Below are positions 8,708 to 16,559 of a DNA stretch of 64,000 nt, piece after piece. Within the stretch, counting starts at the first letter, position 1; each line of letters starts with the position of its first letter. Below the pieces are notes generated by a model, which saw only the letters and a list, made by a program, of their open reading frames with translations, was not told the DNA's origin and ran no database searches. The DNA is from Pedobacter aquae (lineage in GTDB: Bacteria > Bacteroidota > Bacteroidia > Sphingobacteriales > Sphingobacteriaceae): assembly GCF_008195825.1 (NCBI RefSeq), contig NZ_CP043329.1, positions 1,364,001 to 1,428,000 of the forward strand. Reading direction: 5' to 3'. A program made the translations under genes and the position numbers.

Positions 8708-9891
8708 CTAAAGATTAAAAATCAGGGTAAATTTAGCGCCTTTATTTTCAGAACTCTCAAACTCCACCTCGCCATTCATGAGTTTAATATAACGATTAAC
8801 AATATTTAATCCTAAGCCAGTACCAGGTATACTCCCTGTATTATTAGCTCTAAAGAAAGGTTCAAATAAATGCTTTTGATCATTCACAGGGATACCAATA
8901 CCATCATCCTTAATGATAACCATACAGCGTTTTTCATCAAGCTCGGTATTAAACTCTATAAAAGTGTTTTCACCAGAGTATTTAATGGCATTAGCAATCA
9001 GGTTGATGATACAATTTTTCAATAATGCAGCATCTAAAGTAACCAAACTACTTTTTCCGGTATGTTGATAAATGATGTTTTGATTTTGCTTGGCTATCAA
9101 TTGCATTTCTTCGGTAATTTCTTCTGCAAGCTTTACCAAATCAAATGGTGCTGCCTGCGGATTAATTTTACCAGCTTCTAGCCTTTCTAGGGATAAGAAA
9201 TCATTAAGAATGTTGGTGAGGTTGCCCACACCAACTTTTATTTTACCTACGTGTTTACTAATGTTAGGATTTTGATACTCTTGAGCATATTTTTCTATCA
9301 ATGATGCCGAGAGCTGTATAGAACTTAAAGGCGTTCTAAACTCATGCGATGCCATAGAAACAAAACGACTTTTCAATTGGTTAAGTTCCTTCTCTTTTTC
9401 TAGAGATAAGCTTACTTCTTCTTTAGCATCTTGCAATTGCGAAACAATAGATTGTAAAGCTTCTGTACGCTCTTCAACTAAATGCTCAAGCCTGAATGTA
9501 TATTTTTTAATTGCTCTTCGGCATCCTTTTCTCTACTTAAATCATGTATAAAGCCGGTATAAACTATCCTGCCTTCATACTGCACCTTACTTACCGCAAG
9601 TCTAAATGGAAATTGGCTTTTATCTTTTCTTAAACCTGTAACTTCTCTTCCAATACCAATAATGTGTGCTTCGCCCGTTTGGTTGTAACGATGAATATAA
9701 CCATCATGCTGAGACCTGTAAGGCTCTGGCATTAACATCGATATATTCTTCCCTACTACTTCACTTACCTGATAACCAAACAGTTCACACGCCGATGGAT
9801 TTATAGATTCAATTAATCCTTTTATATCTATAGTGATGATACCATCAATGGCATTATTAATAATTGCTTCAAGTAAAGCCTCTTTATCCAT
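8708..9891 (-). CDS. FixL-like haem-PAS oxygen-sensing histidine kinase (frame broken once)
   Basis: The N-terminal PAS domain carries the four residues that define the FixL haem pocket, at exact spacing. H62, R68, H76 and R82 correspond to H200, R206, H214 and R220 of Bradyrhizobium FixL (stretches HDGYIHRY and HIIGIGR). After a coiled-coil linker come the HisKA box (SHEFRTPLSS) and the ATPase motifs DDGIGIP and GTGLGL. In this sequence the PAS part stops at 9478 and the kinase part has its own frame from 9436. One extra base in the T6 run 9503-9508 joins them as EEQLKKYTFRLEHLVEERT, giving 394 aa. The full protein should be a soluble oxygen sensor that phosphorylates the REC-Crp regulator one base downstream. 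Confidence 0.88.
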
Positions 9892-9939
9892 TCGGCTAAT
9901 TTATCTTAAAAGTATTATTAATAAAAATACTAATGAAGA

Positions 9940-11213
9940 TTATTTATATCGCTCATCAAATGCTTTTTCTAAAGCTTCTCTATGGTCTGGATGCGCTATC
10001 TCAATTAAAGCTCTTCCTCTTTGTTTCAGGCTTTTTCCGTACAAGTTTACAATTCCATATTCGGTTACTACCCATTGTACGTGTCCTCTGGTAGTTACTA
10101 CACCTGCACCTTCTTTTAAGAAAGGAACAATTCTGGAAATACCTTTATTAGTGGTTGATGGTAGGGCTATAATAGGCTTACCACCTTGTGATAAAGATGC
10201 TCCTCTGATAAAATCCATTTGGCCACCAATACCAGAGAATTGATATGTTCCGATAGAATCTGCACAAACCTGACCTGTTAAATCTAATTCTATAGCACTG
10301 TTGATAGCAATTACTTTAGGGTTTTGACGGATTATACTCGTATCATTCACGTAATTAATATTCATTACCCTTACGGATGTATTATCATCAACAAAATCAT
10401 ATAATTTTCTGGTACCCACCATAAAAGAAGTCACGTTTTGCCTCTGTTAAGCTTCTTCATGCTATTATCAATCACACCGCTTTCTATTAAGGGGATGACA
10501 CCATCAGACAACATTTCTGTATGCAAACCTAAGTTTTTATGGTTCACTAAATTTTTTAAAACTTGATCTGGAATACTTCCAATTCCTAATTGTAAGGTAG
10601 AACCATCCTCTATTAAAGACGCCACATTTTTACCAATTTGTACCACCACATCGCTAGCTTTGGCAGAATAATCTACCTCAGGAAGCTCTGCCTTTTGCCA
10701 AACCAAAGCATTTATTTTATTGACATGGATAAATCCGTCTCCGTGTGTTCTTGGCATAAAAGGATTAACCTGAGCGATGACATATTTTGCATTTTCTATA
10801 GCCGCCCTAGCAATATCTACCGATGTACCTAAAGAACAATAACCATGTTTATCTGGTACTGATACATGAATTATAGCTACATCAATAGGTAAATAGTTTT
10901 CGTTAAAAAGAATAGGAATCTCACTTAAAAATACAGGCACATAATCTCCAAATTGGCTATTTGCTACCGATCTAGAATTTGCCGATACAAATAGAGAATT
11001 AAAGAAGAAACTCTCTCTATATTTCTCATCATTAAAATTTACATCTCCTAAAGTTGTAATACTTACCAACTCCACATTTTTCAATTCCTCGTATCTATGT
11101 TGTAAGGCTTTTATAATATGTACTGGTGTTGCAGCACTTCCATGTAAAAATACCCTATCACCTGATTTTATTGCTTTTACGGCCTCTGCGGCGCTTATAT
11201 AATTAACATCCAT
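9940..11213 (-). CDS. Acetyl-CoA hydrolase/transferase family protein (frame broken once)
   Basis: This enzyme moves or hydrolyses CoA on short acyl groups (acetate, succinate or 4-hydroxybutyrate), as in fermentative acid production. Both halves of the CoA-transferase fold are visible. The N half contains GDRVFLHGSAATPVH and QLGIGSIPD. The C half contains INSAIELDLTGQVCADS and SGIGGQMDFIRGA. The frame breaks at T4, 10436-10439; adding one base gives NRGKNVTSFMVGTRKLYDF and a 424-aa protein of normal family length. ATG 11213 is chosen as start over a TTG at 11234. It sits next to the oxygen-sensing kinase and diverges from the 596-aa gene. The substrate cannot be told from sequence. Confidence 0.88.
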
Positions 11214-11262
11214 CTCGTTTGTTTTTATGCTCAAAATAGCTGCATTTTAAGACTTTAAAAAA

Positions 11263-11274
11263 TGACAATCGTCA
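11263..11274. promoter_or_regulatory. CRP/FNR-like palindrome between divergent genes
   Basis: TGACAATCGTCA is a TGAC-N4-GTCA palindrome with the half-site spacing of Crp/Fnr family operators. It lies 50 bases before the CoA-transferase start and 110 bases before the 596-aa gene. It could serve the nearby REC-Crp regulator. Binding is inferred. Confidence 0.45.
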
Positions 11275-11384
11275 TCAAAAAAGGTTTCTCTTATCTCTAA
11301 AAATTATCAAAAAATAAAGCTTTAGTGACTTAAATCATATTCTAAAACAATTATTAATCGGTATTTCGTAAAAAAATTAATTTA

Positions 11385-13175
11385 ATGAGTCATACATTTC
11401 ATATTCCTGTTTTAGGTTTAGCATATTCTGTTGATACGCCGCTAAAAGTGGGCCGTTATGGTATCTCTTCTGTAGCATCTATTGTTGATGATAATTTAAT
11501 AGAAAGAATGCGAGAATACCACGCAACGCAAAACCAGGAAAATTATACTCCAATTCAAGATAACAAAGCAAACTTTAGAGCGAAAAGAATAACTGCCTAT
11601 TTAAATTTGATGCAAGACTTGCTTGATAAACAATTTGAAGCTTTAAAAGAACAAGCCTTTGAACCTGGTACAGATTTAACAAGATATTTTGATTTACAAC
11701 CAGACCACTCTGCCCTTAAAAAAGCTTATTTACAAATGCTTAATATTCAAGATGATGAATTAAAAGCGATTGTCCAAAAGCAATTAAAAGATAAAATGCA
11801 AAAAGGAGCCATAGATGTAAATATTATGGCTAAAGTAGATAAACTAAATAGCCCCATCAATGGCGAAGAGCAATTAAGCGATGCGCTAGCTTCTTTACAA
11901 GGTTTTGCAGAAAGTAAATTAAATGCTGGCGTAGTTTTATCTGCCGGGATGAACCCTAGATTATACGCCCACCTAGAAAACTTTAAAGATTTTTATCCTG
12001 ATGAAAATCATAAACTTCAAAAGACTATTATTTTAAAAGTTTCTGATTTTAGATCGGCCTTGATACAAGCTAAATTCTTAGCAAAAAAAGGTTTATGGGT
12101 TTCAGAATTTAGGATAGAATCTGGCTTAAATTGTGGCGGACATGCCTTTGCTACTGATGGTTATTTACTGGGTCCTATTCTAGAAGAGTTTAAAGTAAAA
12201 AGACAAGAAATGCTTGCCGAACTTTTTGGGATGTACAAAAATGCTTTGACACAAAAAGGTTATACTGGTAATTTAGAAACACCTTTAATGAAGATAAGTG
12301 TACAAGGTGGTATAGGTACAGCAGAGGAAGACAACTTTTTATTGCAACATTATCAATTAGATGCAACGGGTTGGGGCAGTCCGTTTTTATTGGTTCCAGA
12401 AGCTACCAATGTTGATGAAGAAACGCTTAATAATTTAGCTGAAGCAACCAGAGAAGATTTTTACATCAGCGGCTCATCGCCTTTAGGTGTACCCTTTAAT
12501 AATTTCAGAAAAACTACAGCAGAAAAACTTCGTTTAGAGCGTATTGCGAAAGGAAAACCAGGCAGTCCCTGTACCAAAAAATATTTAGTTTCTAATACCG
12601 AGTTTACCAAAGAACCTATTTGTACGGCATCCAGAAAATATCAAAACTTAAAAATAAAATCGCTTCAAAACAGTGATTTAGGCGAGCAAGAGTTACAAAC
12701 CAAAATAAACGAAGTAACAGAGAAGATTTGTCTTTGCGAAGGTTTAGTAACATCTGCTTATTTAAAGAATGATATGATAAAACCAAAAGAAAATAAAGCG
12801 GTTACCATTTGCCCCGGACCTAACATTGCTTATTTTTCTGGTAAGTTTTCTTTAGATGAGATGGTAAAACACATTTACGGCAAAATCAACTTATTGGCAG
12901 GTGCAGAACGTTCTAATATTTTTATTAACGAGCTTAATTTATATATCGAGCATCTTAAAAAAGATATCAGCATGAGTTGGCAAGATTTATCTGATAAAAA
13001 AATTAAATACTATACCAAGTTTAGAGAGCAGTTAGAACAGGGCATCAATTACTATAAACAGCTTATTCCAGAGATTCAAAACCAAACGGATGTATATAAA
13101 AACAAGATGCTTAAAGAGCTACAAGAAGCAGAGGAAAGACTTAAAATGATGATTTTCTCTACAGAAAATGCATAA
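11385..13175 (+). CDS. Conserved protein of unknown function, possible FMN-type TIM barrel with Cys-rich C-terminus
   Basis: I do not recognise a characterised function for this 596-aa soluble protein. Parts recall nitronate-monooxygenase/FabK-type flavin barrels: an opening IPVLGLAYSVDTPLKVGRYG, a central GLNCGGHAFATDG (C250, H253) and a phosphate-loop-like GGIGTAEE (309-316). The C-terminal half holds further cysteines at 396, 413, 449, 451 and 476 (EKICLCEG, VTICPGP), which could bind a metal or Fe-S cluster. No signal peptide or membrane helix is seen. It is divergent from the CoA-transferase and shares the intergenic palindrome 11263-11274, so it probably belongs to the low-oxygen regulon. 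The flavin and metal assignments are inference. Confidence 0.85.
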   Translation: MSHTFHIPVLGLAYSVDTPLKVGRYGISSVASIVDDNLIERMREYHATQNQENYTPIQDNKANFRAKRITAYLNLMQDLLDKQFEALKEQAFEPGTDLTRYFDLQPDHSALKKAYLQMLNIQDDELKAIVQKQLKDKMQKGAIDVNIMAKVDKLNSPINGEEQLSDALASLQGFAESKLNAGVVLSAGMNPRLYAHLENFKDFYPDENHKLQKTIILKVSDFRSALIQAKFLAKKGLWVSEFRIESGLNCGGHAFATDGYLLGPILEEFKVKRQEMLAELFGMYKNALTQKGYTGNLETPLMKISVQGGIGTAEEDNFLLQHYQLDATGWGSPFLLVPEATNVDEETLNNLAEATREDFYISGSSPLGVPFNNFRKTTAEKLRLERIAKGKPGSPCTKKYLVSNTEFTKEPICTASRKYQNLKIKSLQNSDLGEQELQTKINEVTEKICLCEGLVTSAYLKNDMIKPKENKAVTICPGPNIAYFSGKFSLDEMVKHIYGKINLLAGAERSNIFINELNLYIEHLKKDISMSWQDLSDKKIKYYTKFREQLEQGINYYKQLIPEIQNQTDVYKNKMLKELQEAEERLKMMIFSTENA

Positions 13176-13178
13176 TAT

Positions 13179-13213
13179 AAAAATCAGTTGTTCGATTAAA
13201 CAACTGATTTTTT
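13179..13213. terminator. Bidirectional terminator between convergent genes
   Basis: Arms AAAAATCAGTTGTT (13179-13192) and AACAACTGATTTTTT (13199-13213) form a stem of about 13 bp flanked by A and T runs. It terminates the 596-aa gene. The ypdA-like stop codon lies within its loop. Confidence 0.8.
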
Positions 13214-14176
13214 GCTTTTAGCCAATATGGAAGTAATAATCATATCGGCATGTATTCTAGAATTTTCTATAAACCAAAGGTGCGTATCCATACCCCCACA
13301 AATAACACCGGCTAAGTAAATACCTTCCCTATTTGTCTCCATGGTATCTGGGTTATGTTGCGGATATTTTTTATCATCCTCGCTCATGGCGACCCCCATT
13401 TTATTTAAAAACTCAAAATTTGGTTGGTAGCCTGTTAAAGCCAAAACAAAATCATTTGCTAAACTTAACTCTCCTTCCGGAGTATCAACAATAACCTCTT
13501 TTGCTTTTATTTCTTTAATAGCTGATTTGAAATAAGCTTTTATAGCGCCCTCTGCTATCCTATTCTGAATATCGGGTCTAACCCAATATTTAACGCGTTC
13601 GCCAATATCTTCCGCCCTGATTATCATGGTAACATCTGCTCCTTTTCTGTAACATTCTAAAGCAGCATCTACCGATGAATTGCTAGCACCTACAACAATT
13701 ACCTTTTGTAAGGCAAAATAATGCGGGTCTTTATAATAATGATAGACTTTGGGTAAATCCTCACCAGGCACATTTAGCAAAGCAGGTAAATCATAAAAAC
13801 CGGTAGATAAGATAATATTCTTGCCTTTGTATGTATTTTTTGAGGTGATGATTTCATAATCATCCTTTTTATCTAAAGTTTGCACCTTCTCAAAAAGCTT
13901 GATGTTGAGTTTAAATTTTAAGGCTACCCTACGGTAATATTCTAGCGCTTCAGAACGAGTTGGTTTTGGATTATTAGAAACAAAAGGGACATCTCCAATC
14001 TCTAACTTTTCTGATGTAGAAAAGAAGGTCATGTTTTGCGGATAATTATAAATAGAGTTTACTAAACATCCTTTTTCTATGATAACATAGCTAAGCCCTG
14101 CTTGCTTTGCTTTAATACCACAAGCTAAACCAATGGGGCCTCCACCAATAATGATGATGTCATAAACTTCTTCCAT
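13196..14176 (-). CDS. ypdA: YpdA-family FAD/NAD(P)-dependent disulfide reductase
   Basis: This 326-aa flavoprotein resembles YpdA, the putative bacillithiol-disulfide reductase. It has an N-terminal FAD loop (IIIIGGGPIGLACG), the family stretch SIYNYPQNMTFFST, a second dinucleotide loop (VIVVGASNSSVDAALE) and a C-terminal LAGVICGG. In Staphylococcus YpdA a cysteine sits in the GGGPCG loop. Here that position is Ile15 and the nearest cysteine is C19, so the redox mechanism may differ. Bacteroidota are known to make bacillithiol, which supports the family call. It is convergent with the 596-aa gene. The transaldolase gene upstream has its own terminator, so this gene is probably transcribed alone. 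Confidence 0.85.
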   Translation of the reverse strand: MEEVYDIIIIGGGPIGLACGIKAKQAGLSYVIIEKGCLVNSIYNYPQNMTFFSTSEKLEIGDVPFVSNNPKPTRSEALEYYRRVALKFKLNIKLFEKVQTLDKKDDYEIITSKNTYKGKNIILSTGFYDLPALLNVPGEDLPKVYHYYKDPHYFALQKVIVVGASNSSVDAALECYRKGADVTMIIRAEDIGERVKYWVRPDIQNRIAEGAIKAYFKSAIKEIKAKEVIVDTPEGELSLANDFVLALTGYQPNFEFLNKMGVAMSEDDKKYPQHNPDTMETNREGIYLAGVICGGMDTHLWFIENSRIHADMIITSILAKSKKSVV

Positions 14177-14214
14177 AAATTGCTTTGTTTCTTGTACGAA
14201 TATCGGTAAAACAA

Positions 14215-14241
14215 AAAAGCTTCCAAACTATGGAAGCTTTT
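14215..14241 (-). terminator. Terminator of the transaldolase gene
   Basis: An 11-bp perfect stem, AAAAGCTTCCA / TGGAAGCTTTT, encloses a 5-nt loop and has A/T runs on both sides. It lies 23 bases after the transaldolase stop. Confidence 0.85.
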
Positions 14242-14263
14242 AAAATTTTATTTCAATTTGATA

Positions 14264-14923
14264 TTATTTACCTGCTGCTTTAGCGTGGTCTGCTAAAAAC
14301 TGAGCTAAACCGTTATCTGTTAATGGGTGTTTTAATAAGCCCATGATAGAAGATAAAGGTCCTGTCATTACATCAGCGCCAATTTTAGCACACTCTACAA
14401 TATGTACAGAGTTTCTGATAGATGCAGCTAAAATTTCTGTTTCGTATCCGTAATTATCAAAAATTAAACGGATATCCTCAATTAAACCGAAGCTATCTGC
14501 ACCAATATCATCTAAACGACCTAAGAAAGGAGATACATAACTTGCACCTGCTTTAGCAGCTAAAAGTGCTTGTCCGGCAGAGAAAATTAAAGTACAATTG
14601 GTTCTAATTCCTTTGCTGCTGAAGTATTTTAAAGCTTTAATACCATCTTTAATCATAGGGATTTTTACTACAATTTTAGGGTTTAAAGCAGCTAAAGCTT
14701 CACCTTCTTTTACCATACCTTCAAAATCTGTAGAAATTACTTCCGCACTTACGTTATCGTCTACTAAATCGCAAATAGCTCTGTAGTGGTTTAAAACGTT
14801 TTCTTCTCCGGTAATACCTTCTTTAGCCATTAAACTTGGGTTGGTAGTTACGCCATCTAATACACCTAAATCTTGTGCTTCTTTAATTTGTGCAAGGTTT
14901 GCGGTATCTATGAAAAATTTCAT
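14264..14923 (-). CDS. Transaldolase (small TalC/fructose-6-phosphate aldolase type)
   Basis: This cytosolic enzyme of the non-oxidative pentose phosphate pathway transfers dihydroxyacetone units between sugar phosphates. The 219-aa length and single barrel domain match the small transaldolase subfamily. Key parts are MKFFIDTANL, GVTTNPSLMAKEG and the Schiff-base lysine K87 in IVVKIPM, followed by NCTLIFSAGQALLAAKAGA. Whether it acts as a true transaldolase or as a fructose-6-phosphate aldolase cannot be settled by eye. The gene is monocistronic, ends in a strong hairpin and starts at ATG 14923. The 179-base gap upstream contains only AT-rich sequence before the SRP RNA. Confidence 0.95.
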   Translation of the reverse strand: MKFFIDTANLAQIKEAQDLGVLDGVTTNPSLMAKEGITGEENVLNHYRAICDLVDDNVSAEVISTDFEGMVKEGEALAALNPKIVVKIPMIKDGIKALKYFSSKGIRTNCTLIFSAGQALLAAKAGASYVSPFLGRLDDIGADSFGLIEDIRLIFDNYGYETEILAASIRNSVHIVECAKIGADVMTGPLSSIMGLLKHPLTDNGLAQFLADHAKAAGK

Positions 14924-15102
14924 GTTGTTTAAAATTGAAAAATGTGAATATGTATATGGTTAATTTTTTGATTAAATATTATTGATGTATCAATATTGAT
15001 GCAAATCTATTAAAATAATCCTTTTTTAATCATTTAAATCGATTGTTTTAACAGAAAATAACAGAAAAATTAGAAATGGGTAGAAATAAAGAAAGAAAAA
15101 AA

Positions 15103-15204
15103 GTGGGCTAGCACCTTCTATCGCACCGCTACAACCTCTTACCCTTGCTGCGTTCCCACCCTGGGGGAGTTCAGAAGGAGCTGGTCGTAGAAGACTAACC
15201 CGGC
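15103..15204 (-). ncRNA. ffs: Signal recognition particle RNA (4.5S, small bacterial type)
   Basis: The minus strand contains the conserved SRP domain IV core GGGTGGGAACGCAGCAAGGG. The outer helix forms between CGGGTTAG at the 5' end and CTAGCCC at the 3' end. A T-run follows directly (CACTTTTTTTC) and acts as terminator. A Bacteroidota promoter with a perfect TACCTTTG box ends two bases before the 5' end. Ends are given to within a few bases. Confidence 0.93.
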
Positions 15205-15205
15205 A

Positions 15206-15238
15206 CAAAGGTATAATTTTTATGCGTTTTAAAGCAAA
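15206..15238 (-). promoter_or_regulatory. Promoter of the SRP RNA
   Basis: On the minus strand TTTG (15238-15235) and TACCTTTG (15213-15206) are separated by 21 bases, matching the Bacteroidota sigma-A pattern TTG-N19-21-TAnnTTTG. Confidence 0.75.
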
Positions 15239-15281
15239 TTTTCTTGTTTTATAAACAAGTGACTGATTATCAAAAAGAAAA

Positions 15282-16511
15282 TTATTTTTTCTTCCTCTTT
15301 TTAAGTGGTTCTTGGGCTGCTTCTTTCAATAAACTCTTCCAATCATGAGGGTTATCTTCAGAAATAGCCAAAGTTTCTTCATATTCTGTATGGCGTATTT
15401 CCATTGTTTTAATAGGATTGGTTAAGTAAGTTTCTATTTCGGCAAGTATCGTTTTTTCTTCTTCACTACAAAATGAAATAGCTTTACCCCTGCTTACCCC
15501 TCTACCTGTACGCCCAATTCTATGAACATAATTTTCTGCTACATCAGGCAAATCGTAATTAATAACATAGTCTACACCTTTAACATCAATCCCTCTAGAA
15601 CTTACATCAGTAGCTATTAACACCTTTATTTTTCCTATTCTAAAATCATCTAAAACATCAAATCTATCTTGTTGCTCTTTGTCGCCATGTATGGTTGCCG
15701 TTGCAATAGCCACCCTTTCCATAGCTTTTGCCACACGCTCTGCCCTAACTTTGGTTCTTACAAAAACCATCATTTTCGTTTCCGGATGTTCCTTTATTAA
15801 CCTTTCTAAAAAGAACCTTTTATCATCCATTTCAACATAAATAACCGCATGGTCTACATTTTTAGAAACAGGGTCTTTAGGCGATAATTGAATCCTTACC
15901 GGCTTACTTACCAAAGCATAAGCTAAATCTTTAATGGTTTCATTAATGGTAGCAGAAAAAAACATGGTTTGTCTTCTTCTAGGTAAAAAGGTAATGAGTT
16001 TTTGTATATCGGCATAAAAACCTTTCGCCAGCATATGATCAGCCTCGTCTAAAACCAAATAGTCTATTTTTTTCAGGTTAAGGATACTTTTATGTACCAA
16101 ATCCATAATACGGCCAGGCGTAGCAATTAAAATATCAACGCCAGCTTTTATTTCTTGAAGTTGAGGGTCTATATCTACACCACCAATTATAGCGGCAGTT
16201 TTAATGCTTGTATATTTAGCTAATTCAATAAACACATCTTGTATTTGTAAAGCTAGTTCTCTGGTTGGCACCATCACTACAGCCTTTACATGTTGTTCTT
16301 GCTGGTAGCGTTTCTTCTCTTGCAACATGCTAATTAAGGGTATGGCAAAAGCGGCAGTTTTTCCTGTTCCGGTTTGTGCTATAGCTAAAATATCTTGTCC
16401 AGATAAGATTTGAGGTATAGATTTGAATTGTATATCCGTAGGTTTTTTGAAACCTAATTCTTCTAAGCTTCTTTTTAACTCTGGTGAAATATGGTATTTA
16501 TTGAATTTCAT
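15282..16511 (-). CDS. DEAD-box ATP-dependent RNA helicase
   Basis: This RNA helicase of about 409 aa is probably involved in ribosome assembly or RNA turnover. Its motifs occur in order: Q motif (GFKKPTDIQFKSIP), Walker A (AQTGTGKT), PTRELALQ, TPGRIMD, DEAD box (VLDEADHM), SAT (FFSATI), ATDVSSRGID and HRIGRTGR. A short basic tail (KKRKKK) follows. I start it at ATG 16511 (MKFNKYHISPELKRS) rather than at a TTG six codons earlier. It resembles RhlE/DbpA-type enzymes, but no specific member can be named. It diverges from the patatin gene, with about 48 bases between start codons. Confidence 0.93.
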   Translation of the reverse strand: MKFNKYHISPELKRSLEELGFKKPTDIQFKSIPQILSGQDILAIAQTGTGKTAAFAIPLISMLQEKKRYQQEQHVKAVVMVPTRELALQIQDVFIELAKYTSIKTAAIIGGVDIDPQLQEIKAGVDILIATPGRIMDLVHKSILNLKKIDYLVLDEADHMLAKGFYADIQKLITFLPRRRQTMFFSATINETIKDLAYALVSKPVRIQLSPKDPVSKNVDHAVIYVEMDDKRFFLERLIKEHPETKMMVFVRTKVRAERVAKAMERVAIATATIHGDKEQQDRFDVLDDFRIGKIKVLIATDVSSRGIDVKGVDYVINYDLPDVAENYVHRIGRTGRGVSRGKAISFCSEEEKTILAEIETYLTNPIKTMEIRHTEYEETLAISEDNPHDWKSLLKEAAQEPLKKRKKK

Positions 16512-16559
16512 GCTGTCCAAAGGTAGCAATCTTTAAACTAATTGATTATTTTTAGCTAC

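Noticed and set aside
9478-9540. Programmed -1 frameshift between the haem-PAS and kinase parts
   Set aside because: Possible in principle (A-AAA-AAT), but the same one-base deficit occurs at many non-slippery sites, so a sequence error is more likely.
15026-15208. A 60-codon minus-strand frame
   Set aside because: It lies across the SRP RNA and only translates the RNA gene.
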